A stretch of 64,000 nt of DNA from an uncultured Chromatiaceae bacterium (lineage in GTDB: Bacteria; Pseudomonadota; Gammaproteobacteria; DRLM01): positions 1-64,000 of the forward strand of contig CALZJG010000081.1 of NCBI GenBank assembly GCA_945787555.1, given 5' to 3'. Positions 17,488 to 25,043 of the stretch are shown piece by piece. The translations under genes were made by a program, and so were the position numbers. Under the pieces are notes generated by a model, which worked only from the letters and a program-made list of their open reading frames with translations, ran no database searches and was not told the origin of the DNA. How positions within the stretch are numbered: position 1 is the stretch's first letter; every line of letters starts with the position of its first letter.

Positions 17488-19040
17488 ATGCGCGTCCGAC
17501 ACGGGGATTGAGTAATTCTTTTGATCGGCGGCAGTGCGCCGAAAACAATGACGGGTCCGCCATGCTGTCAAGGACGCCGATGCGCGTGAGAGCGGCGCTG
17601 CTCATGACGCTGCTGTTTCTGTACTCTTCGGTGCCGCTGGGTGCGGCAGTGGAGCAAGGCACGGTAGTGCGTGACCCGGCGCCGTCGCAAAATACAGCCA
17701 CACCTCAAGCGCCCCAGACTGCCACTCCTGAGACAGGCACTGCCCAAGCTTTGGCACTCCCCCAGCCCCCGCCAGCGCCCGCCGCCAGTGATGAAGATAA
17801 ACCTCCGTCGTTCGATCAACGTTTCACGTTACCTGCGCTGGAGGCGTCCTCCCAGTTTCCGATTTTGGAGGCCAAGGACTGCGGATGCGTACCCGATGAA
17901 TCTTTTCTGGGCTACGGCTTCCAGCCACTTGCCGGTCAGGACAAGCCGGCGCAAATTAATCTCGGCGTGCTGTCTCGAGTCGCCTATTTCGGGCTATCGC
18001 CGGATTCGGTAGGGAATATTGAATTGCCGCCCGACTGGGACGCCAAAGCGTATTCCAATGTGGTCCACCGCTACGCCAGCGCAGTGGACGTAGTGATCAG
18101 CCAGGATCAGTGGTGCTCGGAGAGCGATAAGACGCAGTGCGTGGGCGATGCCCTGGAACTGGATAAGAGCTATGTGCTGCAAAACCTCATTGATGAGATC
18201 GTTGATACCGTGGCCGCCGTAGACGCCGATGGTGTTACGATTGATTTTAAGAGGATACCAGCCTCAATTCATGATGGTTATCGCTTCTTTATCAAACGTC
18301 TCGGAAAACGTTTGGAACAAGAAGGTGACTATTATCTGAATGTTGTGCTGCCCAATCCCACCGAACTGAAACGCCTGTTTGCCGACAAAGACGCCCTTGC
18401 AGGGTTGCTCGACAGTAAGGATTATGTCGACCTGTTTCTGATCGGTTGGTCGGGGCAAGGCGATCTGGCCAAGACCATCAACGAGTTGGATAACGCTTTT
18501 TGGTCCAGCGATATCGAGGCCAGGAAAGTCGTCATCGTTCTCAATGCCGCAGACGAGAACTTCGAGCGAAAATACCAACTGGCACTGAAGAGAAATTTTG
18601 GTGGCGTGGGTATCTGGCCGGTTAGTGAAGAGGGCACCTGGGAGGCGGTAGTCGCGGCCGGATTTACCGCGCAACTACAAGCGAAGGAGATGGACCTCAT
18701 CAAGCGATTGACACTGAGCGTGATGCCGGAGGGTTTCTGCAAGTTCATCTGCCCCAATCGTGACCTCATCGGTGACATCCTGATCACGGTGGTGGGTCTC
18801 TACGTGTTGTTGTTGCTGCTGTCAGTGTTGTTCTACGAATTGCGTAGATACCTTCATCGGTACGCGCTTTATGTGCTCGCCTTCGGTGTGCTGATCGTGC
18901 TGGTATTCTTCTCGTTGGTAATGTGTGTGCCATTCTGGCGCGGTTATCAAACCGAAATCACGGCGGCGTTGCTGTTCTTGGGGCTGGCTTATCTCATCAA
19001 GTCATATATGGATAAGAAGCGAGAGGCGCACTATCCTTGA
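17484..19040 (+). CDS. Signal-peptide protein with degenerate GH18-like barrel and three C-terminal TM helices
   Basis: 518 residues. The first ATG (17484) has a good AGAGGGG site; starts at 17562 or 17580 would leave a standard signal peptide (RVRAALLMTLLFLYSS...LGAA). A Pro/Thr/Ala-rich linker follows to about residue 110. Residues about 150-420 read as a TIM barrel of the GH18/YaaH type with alternating beta strands (LGVLSRVAYFGL, VDVVISQ, YYLNVVLPN, DYVDLFLIGW, KVVIVLNA, GVGIWPV). At the site matching the chitinase DGxDxDxE motif it has DGVTIDFK (249-256), so the catalytic acid is replaced by Lys256 and enzymatic activity is doubtful. Three hydrophobic helices occupy about residues 430-510, so the barrel should face the periplasm. 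It is translationally coupled to the eCIS ATPase. A glycan-binding or envelope-anchoring role is inference. Confidence 0.75.
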   Translation: MNARPTRGLSNSFDRRQCAENNDGSAMLSRTPMRVRAALLMTLLFLYSSVPLGAAVEQGTVVRDPAPSQNTATPQAPQTATPETGTAQALALPQPPPAPAASDEDKPPSFDQRFTLPALEASSQFPILEAKDCGCVPDESFLGYGFQPLAGQDKPAQINLGVLSRVAYFGLSPDSVGNIELPPDWDAKAYSNVVHRYASAVDVVISQDQWCSESDKTQCVGDALELDKSYVLQNLIDEIVDTVAAVDADGVTIDFKRIPASIHDGYRFFIKRLGKRLEQEGDYYLNVVLPNPTELKRLFADKDALAGLLDSKDYVDLFLIGWSGQGDLAKTINELDNAFWSSDIEARKVVIVLNAADENFERKYQLALKRNFGGVGIWPVSEEGTWEAVVAAGFTAQLQAKEMDLIKRLTLSVMPEGFCKFICPNRDLIGDILITVVGLYVLLLLLSVLFYELRRYLHRYALYVLAFGVLIVLVFFSLVMCVPFWRGYQTEITAALLFLGLAYLIKSYMDKKREAHYP

Positions 19041-19080
19041 TGGTAATGGGCATTACAGCTGAGGTTGCGAGGAAACGTTT

Positions 19081-19275
19081 ATGCGCAAGGCAACACGCGT
19101 AGTCGAGCAGCATCAGGCCCCGGCGGCGGCGGTTCGCCGCGCAGATCTGGGGCGTGGCAGCACAGAATTAGTAGACGTGGGTCCAGCGACCACGGCCCAA
19201 CGGACCCTGACGCCGTCGCTACGGCGCATGTTCGAACAACCACGCGCGGATTACGAAACGAGCATAAATGGTTGA
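19081..19275 (+). CDS. Small orphan protein in the eCIS accessory region
   Basis: A 64-residue basic protein that I do not recognise. It is rich in Ala, Arg and Gln (VVEQHQAPAAAVRRADLGRG, TLTPSLRRMFEQPRADYE), has no signal peptide or membrane segment, and looks largely disordered. A GAGG (19076-19079 region) lies close before the ATG. A competing overlapping frame from 19065 (85 codons) is less convincing because it is extremely Gly/Ser/Arg-rich. It lies between the membrane-anchored GH18-like gene and another small gene, on the eCIS strand, so it could be a small accessory or cargo peptide. That is inference from position only. Confidence 0.4.
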   Translation: MRKATRVVEQHQAPAAAVRRADLGRGSTELVDVGPATTAQRTLTPSLRRMFEQPRADYETSING

Positions 19276-19296
19276 CCGAAAAGCAGGAGCGGCCCT

Positions 19297-19551
19297 TTGA
19301 CCATGAAAGCGCGCCACGATGAATTGACCCCCTATTTGGCCAAGCACGACAACGAGAAGACGTGCACCATACTCATCGACGGCCTGCTTGCGGCGGTCGA
19401 CCCGGACCCTGCGGAAAGCGCCAAAATGGTGAAGAAGTACCCGCAAGACCCGCTGTCACCCGTGCGCACTATGCGCGAACAAACCAGGGAACTGTTGGAG
19501 CATTGGTTCGCCGGTAACTCGGGTAAGATGATCTCATCTTTACTCTCGTAG
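19297..19551 (+). CDS. Small helical orphan protein in the eCIS accessory region
   Basis: An 84-residue soluble protein without a recognised domain: KARHDELTPYLAKHDNEKTC, ILIDGLLAAVDPDPAESAKM, then TMREQTRELLEHWFAGN. It is predicted mostly helical and slightly acidic in the middle. An ideal AGGAG (19285-19289) sits 7 nt before a TTG start at 19297; the ATG at 19303 is 13 nt away, so the TTG may be the true start (the second option gives 82 residues). It is 128 bp before the DUF4157 gene. It could be a chaperone, adaptor or immunity-type partner of that cargo, but nothing in the sequence shows this. Confidence 0.5.
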   Translation: MTMKARHDELTPYLAKHDNEKTCTILIDGLLAAVDPDPAESAKMVKKYPQDPLSPVRTMREQTRELLEHWFAGNSGKMISSLLS

Positions 19552-19634
19552 GACGAAGCGATACGCGAGGCGGCAGGCAAACGTATCATGAGTAAAATGC
19601 AATTGGGCTGAGTGCAGACGCAGATGTATTAACG

Positions 19635-19664
19635 TTGTATAAGTCTGATCTATCGCTCTATACC
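19635..19664 (+). promoter_or_regulatory. Candidate promoter of the DUF4157 gene
   Basis: TTGTAT and TATACC are spaced by 18 nt and end 15 nt before the DUF4157 start codon. The leader would be very short. The match is moderate; it may allow separate expression of the cargo gene from the long eCIS transcript. Confidence 0.3.
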
Positions 19665-19679
19665 TAGGGAAGGACGGAT

Positions 19680-20870
19680 ATGAAAAAGTCGCAAAGGATA
19701 CCGGCTCTCCGACAAGGTCACCGCGCGGCGGCTAGCACGCTCAGTCGGCGTGTTGAACTGGCGGCGCTGCACGATAAGCGCGTGAGCTCTGCCGTGCAGC
19801 GCCAACTGATCCAATCCGTACAGCACACACAGCGGGCCAGCGGCGCGAGCGCGGCCCAACTATACAGCAGCCCCCGCCTGATCGCTCAACGCGAACGGCT
19901 GACTGGGGCGTTTGGCGGCACGGTGCAGCGGCAAGGGCCGGAAGAAGACGAATTGATGCAGGGCAAATCACTCGTGACGCAGCGCGCGATGGCGGAGGAA
20001 GAAGAACTCGTGCAAGGCCAGTTCGATGCACCATTGCAACGCCAGGGCGACCTTGAGGAGGAGGAACTTCTGCAAGGCCGATTCGCCACGGTGCAGCGAC
20101 AGGGCCCGGAGGACGAAGAGCTACTGCAGGGTCGCTTTGCTATCGACGCCGCGACGGCGCAATTGGCCGGCGCGTCGGCAGCTGAATTTTCCGCCAATCG
20201 CACCGGGATGCCGGATGCGCTAAAAGCGGGCATCGAATCACTGTCCGGGATGGACATGTCAGCGGTGCGGGTGCATGAGAATTCGCCGAAACCGGCGCAA
20301 CTCAATGCCCTGGCGTATGCTCAGGGGAGCGACATTCATCTCTCACCGGGCCAGGCCCAGCACTTACCTCATGAGGCCTGGCATGTGGTGCAACAGCGTC
20401 AAGGGCGAGTACAGGCGACGACGCAGTTGGAGGGTACGCCCATCAACGATGATGATCGGCTGGAGCGCGAGGCCGACGCAATGGGGGCCAAGGCGCAGCA
20501 AGCCGGACAACGCCAAGTCGCACAGCGTCGTGCCGCCACCGTGTCGCAGAACGTGCCGACGACGGAAGGTATGCGTGTGTTGCAAGCGCTGTTTGAAACC
20601 ATTCCGGCTGCCGGAGGATTGAAAAGCGTGCGGGTGAAGCACCCGAATCTGGGTTTGACGCCGCAGCTGAATAATTTGATCTTGCGCTTGGGAAATGGTG
20701 ATGCGGGTGTCTTGCATCAGTCAGACAACGTCACCGGCGCCCCGAATCCCTTCGTGGGATATCTACATGATTACGGCAATAACGCGATTCTTGCCATTTC
20801 ACACCACGCGCATCGCTACGTAAACGCGCCAAAGTTAGGTGATGTCAACAAAGGTGTTCACCGCTTCTAA
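19680..20870 (+). CDS. DUF4157 protein, probable eCIS-associated cargo/effector
   Basis: 396 residues. The centre (about 170-250) is a DUF4157 domain: GMPDALKAGIESLSGMDMSA, VRVHENSP.PAQLNALAYAQ, GSDIHLSPGQ, and HEAWH at 231-235, an HExxH zinc-protease-like motif followed by VVQQRQGRVQ. DUF4157 genes are a recognised marker of eCIS loci and often carry toxin domains. The N-terminal part has four copies of an acidic repeat (QRQG-x-EEEELLQGR-like) starting near residues 83, 101, 121 and 139. The C-terminal 100 residues (about 295-396) form a separate domain I do not recognise, with a His-rich end (SHHAHRYVN). No signal peptide is present, as expected for cargo loaded in the cytoplasm. GGAAGGA precedes the ATG closely. 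Confidence 0.85.
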   Translation: MKKSQRIPALRQGHRAAASTLSRRVELAALHDKRVSSAVQRQLIQSVQHTQRASGASAAQLYSSPRLIAQRERLTGAFGGTVQRQGPEEDELMQGKSLVTQRAMAEEEELVQGQFDAPLQRQGDLEEEELLQGRFATVQRQGPEDEELLQGRFAIDAATAQLAGASAAEFSANRTGMPDALKAGIESLSGMDMSAVRVHENSPKPAQLNALAYAQGSDIHLSPGQAQHLPHEAWHVVQQRQGRVQATTQLEGTPINDDDRLEREADAMGAKAQQAGQRQVAQRRAATVSQNVPTTEGMRVLQALFETIPAAGGLKSVRVKHPNLGLTPQLNNLILRLGNGDAGVLHQSDNVTGAPNPFVGYLHDYGNNAILAISHHAHRYVNAPKLGDVNKGVHRF

Positions 20871-20959
20871 TAATCGGATGAGGTGCACGATACGCTCGGC
20901 GAGCAAGCATTTTCAGTCGTTTTACCTAGGCGGGGCGATATAAGGCGAAGGGATGCCCA

Positions 20960-22117
20960 ATGGATCAAGCGCGGGGGAAAAAATACTGGTATCTCGCTTT
21001 CTTATTGTCCTTGGCGGCGATAGGACTCATCACCTGGCTATGGTATCAGGCGCACAACAGCGGCATTAGTAAATCGGGCTTGGTTCGCCAGCTCGCCGAT
21101 GTCGAGCGGGTGGCGGGAGCGGACTGCGCGCAGGCCAATAGCGAGAAAATCTATTGCATACCCACCGGCGTATTCATCCAAAGTCTCCATTACAGTGACG
21201 CCAGTGAAGCCAATCTTAACGGTTACATCTGGCAGAAGTACGCGAAAACCATCCCCAATAACATCGAGCGCGGTGTCATATTTCCCGAGGAGATCAACTC
21301 CATCAATACAAAAATCACCAAGGCCTATGAGTACGAGACAGATGAGTATGTATTGATAGGATGGTATTTCGATGTCACCTTACGTCAGGCGTTCGATTAC
21401 CGTAAATATCCCCTTGATACGCAATCCGTGTGGCTGAGGATTTGGCCCGCCGAGATCGAGCATGATGATCAAATCATGCTCATACCGGATTTTTCGGCCT
21501 ACCCTCATGAAGGCGGCTTGTTACCGACGGTGTTCGGCCTGGATGAAGATATCGTGCCCGGTGGTTGGGTGATCGGCGAGACCTATTTTAACTACCGCAC
21601 TTACACCTATGACACCAATTTCGGTTTTGTCGATGAGGAGGAGGGCGTCGCCTCGAAATACGATCGCTACCACGAGTTGTTGTTCAATATTGGAGTGAAA
21701 CGCAAGTTTCGCAATGCCTTCATAATCAATCTCGTGCCCTTGCTGGTGGTGGCGTTGCTGCTGTTTTCGCAAGTGATGATGGTCACCGATAACCGTGAGC
21801 GGGCCGCCCTGTTCGGCTCTAACACCAGCGGCGTGATTGCGACATGCTCGGCGTTGTTCTTCGTGGTCATGCTGGCGCATATCCAGGTGCGCAGCCAATT
21901 CGCCGGATCGAGCATGGTCTATATCGAGTATTTTTATTTGGTTATGTACTTCATGATTCTCATGGTCGCCCTCAATGCCTACCTGTTTTCCTTAGGCAAG
22001 CTGAAACAACGCCATGATGGTTATTTAAACGACAACTTCTTTCCCAAGGTGACATTCTGGCCGTTGTTGTTGTGGTTGGTGGCCATCGCCACCTTGATCG
22101 AGTTCGGTGGTCTTTGA
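20960..22117 (+). CDS. Membrane protein resembling pentameric ligand-gated ion channels
   Basis: 385 residues. One N-terminal membrane helix (about 9-28) is followed by a periplasmic beta-rich domain (about 35-250) and four hydrophobic segments (about 253-275, 285-310, 322-345, 362-383). The extracellular part contains DVTLRQAFDYRKYPLDTQSV; the YPLDxQ element is the counterpart of the (F/Y)P(F/L)DxQ signature of Cys-loop-type channels. The first helix of the bundle is introduced by VKRKFRNAFIINLVPLLVVA, like the VxRRxxFYxxxxxxPxxL entry of prokaryotic homologues (GLIC, ELIC). The extra N-terminal helix is unusual for that family. It lies 89 bp after the DUF4157 gene, on the same strand. Channel function and any link to the eCIS are inferences. 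Confidence 0.6.
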   Translation: MDQARGKKYWYLAFLLSLAAIGLITWLWYQAHNSGISKSGLVRQLADVERVAGADCAQANSEKIYCIPTGVFIQSLHYSDASEANLNGYIWQKYAKTIPNNIERGVIFPEEINSINTKITKAYEYETDEYVLIGWYFDVTLRQAFDYRKYPLDTQSVWLRIWPAEIEHDDQIMLIPDFSAYPHEGGLLPTVFGLDEDIVPGGWVIGETYFNYRTYTYDTNFGFVDEEEGVASKYDRYHELLFNIGVKRKFRNAFIINLVPLLVVALLLFSQVMMVTDNRERAALFGSNTSGVIATCSALFFVVMLAHIQVRSQFAGSSMVYIEYFYLVMYFMILMVALNAYLFSLGKLKQRHDGYLNDNFFPKVTFWPLLLWLVAIATLIEFGGL

Positions 22118-22139
22118 GGCGCGCGCGATGGATCGTGAG

Positions 22140-22168
22140 TTGTTTGCTGTAGGCCCCTTTGCTACACT
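22140..22168 (+). promoter_or_regulatory. Candidate sigma70 promoter of miaA-hfq
   Basis: TTGTTT, 17 nt spacer, TACACT. It lies in the 168-bp gap after the channel-like gene and before miaA, so it would separate housekeeping transcription from the eCIS region. Confidence 0.5.
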
Positions 22169-22285
22169 CCTGCGCCACTAAATGGCCTAAAATAACATCG
22201 TCAAGTGTATGTTACTTAGCAATAATTAACTCTATTGATGCAGCTGAAACGGCTCCGCTGTCTCCGGGGTTTTGAACTCTATCGT

Positions 22286-23221
22286 ATGACCAAGCCCAGC
22301 GCTATATTTCTCATGGGCCCCACCGCCTCGGGCAAGACCGAGCTTGCGTTGGAATTAGTGCGCCGCTTGCCGTGCGACATAATTAGCGTCGATTCGGCCA
22401 TGGTTTACCGCGGCATGGATATCGGCACCGCCAAACCGGGGCCTGAAGTACTGGCGCAGGCCCCTCATCGCCTTATCGATATCCGCGATCCCGCCGAAGC
22501 CTATTCGGCGGCCCAATTTTGTGCCGATGCACAGCGCGAAATGCCGGCCATTACCGCGGCGGGGCGGATTCCGTTGTTGGTGGGGGGCACGATGTTGTAT
22601 TACCGGGCTCTGCAGCAGGGCTTGTCGGACCTGCCGTCCGCCAACCCGGCGCTTCGCTTCCGTCTCGAGGAAGAAGCTCGACAGCAGGGCTGGTCTGCGC
22701 TGCATGCGCGCTTGGCACAAGTCGACCCGGCCTCCGCGGCGCGTATCCACCCTAATGATCCGCAACGTATTCAGCGTGCCCTGGAAGTATACGAACTCAC
22801 CGGCACCCCTCTTTCGGAACTTTGTGCACGGGAGACAGCCGCAGGCATGCATCAATCTGTATTGAAATTGGCGCTCGTACCGGCGGACCGCGTGGTATTG
22901 CATGAGCGTATCGGCGCACGTTTTCAGCATATGTTGGATCTAGGCCTGGTCGAGGAAGTCCAAACCCTGTTCGATCGTAAGGACTTGCATCCCGGGCTGC
23001 CTGCTTTGCGGGCCGTGGGCTACCGACAAGTATGGGACTATCTGGGGGGAGAAATTCCTTATCAGATCATGATCGATCACGCTATCATAGCCACCCGCCA
23101 GCTCGCTAAGCGGCAAATGACTTGGTTGCGGCGAGAGCAGAATGTGACCTGGTTTGAGAGTGAGGCATCCGCACTCGCCGATAAGGTTATGCGGCGGCTC
23201 GAGGAGGGCGGCCTGTTTTAG
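22286..23221 (+). CDS. miaA: tRNA dimethylallyltransferase MiaA
   Basis: 311 residues from the ATG at 22286. It transfers a dimethylallyl group to A37 of tRNAs reading UNN codons. The N-terminal [16 protein letters not shown] is the P-loop; [16 protein letters not shown] is the substrate-binding motif, followed by LIDI and [10 protein letters not shown], all MiaA hallmarks, and the C-terminal [18 protein letters not shown] belongs to the tRNA-binding region. A start 17 codons upstream (22235) adds residues not seen in the family, so the internal ATG is chosen. In most gammaproteobacteria mutL precedes miaA; here the neighbour is the eCIS region. hfq follows by 120 bp. Confidence 0.95.
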   Translation: MTKPSAIFLMGPTASGKTELALELVRRLPCDIISVDSAMVYRGMDIGTAKPGPEVLAQAPHRLIDIRDPAEAYSAAQFCADAQREMPAITAAGRIPLLVGGTMLYYRALQQGLSDLPSANPALRFRLEEEARQQGWSALHARLAQVDPASAARIHPNDPQRIQRALEVYELTGTPLSELCARETAAGMHQSVLKLALVPADRVVLHERIGARFQHMLDLGLVEEVQTLFDRKDLHPGLPALRAVGYRQVWDYLGGEIPYQIMIDHAIIATRQLAKRQMTWLRREQNVTWFESEASALADKVMRRLEEGGLF

Positions 23222-23341
23222 ACAAGGTTTGTGCTACTCTTACTGACAAGCACCTGTGTGAGCACAGGATTTGAGTCTTGTATCAGAGGGTAGGCGGGCA
23301 GGTGTGGGAAGAATGATTACAAGGAAAAAGGAGACATGAAT

Positions 23342-23590
23342 ATGAGTAAAGGGCAATCACTCCAAGACCCTTTTTTGAATACTTTGCGCAAGGAAAAGAT
23401 TCCCGTATCGATATACCTAGTCAACGGCATCAAGCTCCAAGGCCAGGTTGAATCTTTCGATCAGTTTGCCGTGCTCTTAAAGAACAGCGTGAGCCAAATG
23501 GTTTATAAACATGCCATTTCCACAGTTGTGCCCTCGCGCGCGGTCAAGCTCGCTGCCGATGATCACTCGGATGGCCCGGGCAACGAATGA
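23342..23590 (+). CDS. hfq: RNA chaperone Hfq
   Basis: 82 residues, with [20 protein letters not shown] at the start, the Sm1 element ([20 protein letters not shown]) and the Sm2 element ([11 protein letters not shown]). Hfq hexamers pair small RNAs with mRNAs. The ribosome-binding site decides the start: AAGGAG at 23328-23333 is only 2 nt from the ATG at 23336 but 8 nt from the ATG at 23342, so the latter is used. The short C-terminal tail (about 15 residues) is typical for non-enteric species. It is followed at 24 bp by hflX, as in E. coli. Confidence 0.96.
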   Translation: MSKGQSLQDPFLNTLRKEKIPVSIYLVNGIKLQGQVESFDQFAVLLKNSVSQMVYKHAISTVVPSRAVKLAADDHSDGPGNE

Positions 23591-23614
23591 TGCTACGGAG
23601 CGTACAGCGGTAAC

Positions 23615-24970
23615 GTGCAGTTCTTCGAACGTCACCGCGGGGGTGAGCGAGCCTTACTGGTCCACCTCGATTTGGCTGCCGCCGAGTCGAGGGAGGACTA
23701 CGATGAGTTCCATCAATTAGTGTGCTCGGCGGGCGCCGAGCCCGTGGCTGTGGTGAAAGGGGCCCGCCGGGCCCCCGATCCCAAATACTTTGTTGGTTCC
23801 GGAAAAGCCGAGGAAATTCGCGCCCAAGTAGAAATCAGCCAAGCCGAGGTGGTCATCTTTAATCATATCCTCAGTCCGGGTCAGGAACGCAACGTCGAGC
23901 AATTGGTGAAATGTCGGGTGCTGGATCGCACTGGCTTGATATTGGACATCTTCGCGCAGCGCGCCACGTCTTTCGAAGGTAAATTACAGGTGGAACTGGC
24001 GCAGCTGCGTTATCTGTCAACGCGCCTGGTGCGTGGCTGGACCCATCTGGAGCGCCAGAAGGGCGGTATCGGCCTGCGCGGTCCGGGTGAAACCCAGTTG
24101 GAAATGGACCGTCGCATGATCGGTCTGCGTATCAAGCAGATCAATAAGCGCTTGGAGAAAGTGCGCAAGCAGCGTCATGAGCGACGCCGCTCGCGTGACA
24201 AGTCCGGCACGGCCACCGTCTCGTTGGTGGGTTATACCAATGCCGGTAAGTCAACATTGTTCAACGCTATGACCGGCGCACAGGCCTATGCGGCGGATCA
24301 ATTGTTCGCCACCTTGGATCCCACCTTGCGGCGTTTGGAATTGCCCGGTACCGGCTATGCCGTGTTGGCCGACACAGTGGGCTTCATCCGTCATTTACCG
24401 CACGGTTTGGTGGCCGCTTTCCGTTCCACATTGGAAGAGACCCAAGAAGCGGCATTATTGTTGCACGTCATCGATGCGCAGGACGCCGAGCGCCAAGATC
24501 ACATCGTGCAAGTGAATGATGTCTTAGGTGAGATCGGTGCCGAGGAGGTGCCGCAAATAGAAGTGTTCAACAAAATCGACTTGATGCCGGATGTCGCGCC
24601 AACCATAGATCGCGATGAAGCGGGACAGGCGCGGCGGGTGTGGGTGTCGGCGAATAGCGGCGCGGGTCTGGAGTTGCTGGCCGAGGCGATTGCTGAACGT
24701 CTGCACAGTCTGGCTGTCCACTCCTCAGACGATGGCGGTGTAGCGCCGCCAGTGGAGAAAGTCTTCCAACGTATTTGTCTCTCCCCCAGTGCGGGAAAAT
24801 TGCGAGCTCGGCTCTACGCCGAGGGCGTGGTGCGCGATGAACAGAGTACTGAGGAGGGTGGCTGGGCGCTGGATGTGGAAATGTGGCGCGACGTGCTGGA
24901 AGCGCTCGTGCGGCATGGGGATTGTGTCATTGATGAGGCGGCGCCATGGGAAGCGGTAAGTAACGCCTAG
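23615..24970 (+). CDS. hflX: Ribosome-associated GTPase HflX
   Basis: 451 residues starting at GTG. HflX binds the 50S subunit and splits stalled or heat-damaged 70S ribosomes. The N-terminal HflX domain includes PDPKYFVGSGKAEEI and FNHILSPGQERNVEQ, followed by the glycine-rich linker GGIGLRGPGETQLEMDRR. The G domain begins with GYTNAGKST (206-214), then DPTLRRLELPG, DTVGFIRHLPH (G3) and NKID (G4). Length and architecture are normal. The gene is between hfq and hflK as in most gammaproteobacteria. Confidence 0.96.
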   Translation: MQFFERHRGGERALLVHLDLAAAESREDYDEFHQLVCSAGAEPVAVVKGARRAPDPKYFVGSGKAEEIRAQVEISQAEVVIFNHILSPGQERNVEQLVKCRVLDRTGLILDIFAQRATSFEGKLQVELAQLRYLSTRLVRGWTHLERQKGGIGLRGPGETQLEMDRRMIGLRIKQINKRLEKVRKQRHERRRSRDKSGTATVSLVGYTNAGKSTLFNAMTGAQAYAADQLFATLDPTLRRLELPGTGYAVLADTVGFIRHLPHGLVAAFRSTLEETQEAALLLHVIDAQDAERQDHIVQVNDVLGEIGAEEVPQIEVFNKIDLMPDVAPTIDRDEAGQARRVWVSANSGAGLELLAEAIAERLHSLAVHSSDDGGVAPPVEKVFQRICLSPSAGKLRARLYAEGVVRDEQSTEEGGWALDVEMWRDVLEALVRHGDCVIDEAAPWEAVSNA

Positions 24971-24971
24971 C

Positions 24972-25000
24972 TTGTTGCGAACCGCAAACCTCCCTACAAT
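24972..25000 (+). promoter_or_regulatory. Candidate promoter of hflKC
   Basis: TTGTTG, 17 nt spacer, TACAAT, in the 73-bp gap between hflX and hflK. It would give hflK-hflC their own transcript. Confidence 0.5.
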
Positions 25001-25043
25001 GACGCACTTGCTATTGAACGGTAGATAACCAACGGAGTGTGGA

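Noticed and set aside
19065-19322. 85-codon ORF overlapping the 19081 small gene
   Set aside because: It is very Gly/Ser/Arg-rich with no ribosome-binding site better than its rival; probably a shadow frame of GC-rich DNA.
19926-20140. Tandem DNA repeat or CRISPR in the DUF4157 gene
   Set aside because: The similarity is at protein level (acidic QRQG/EEELLQGR repeats) with divergent DNA and no spacers.
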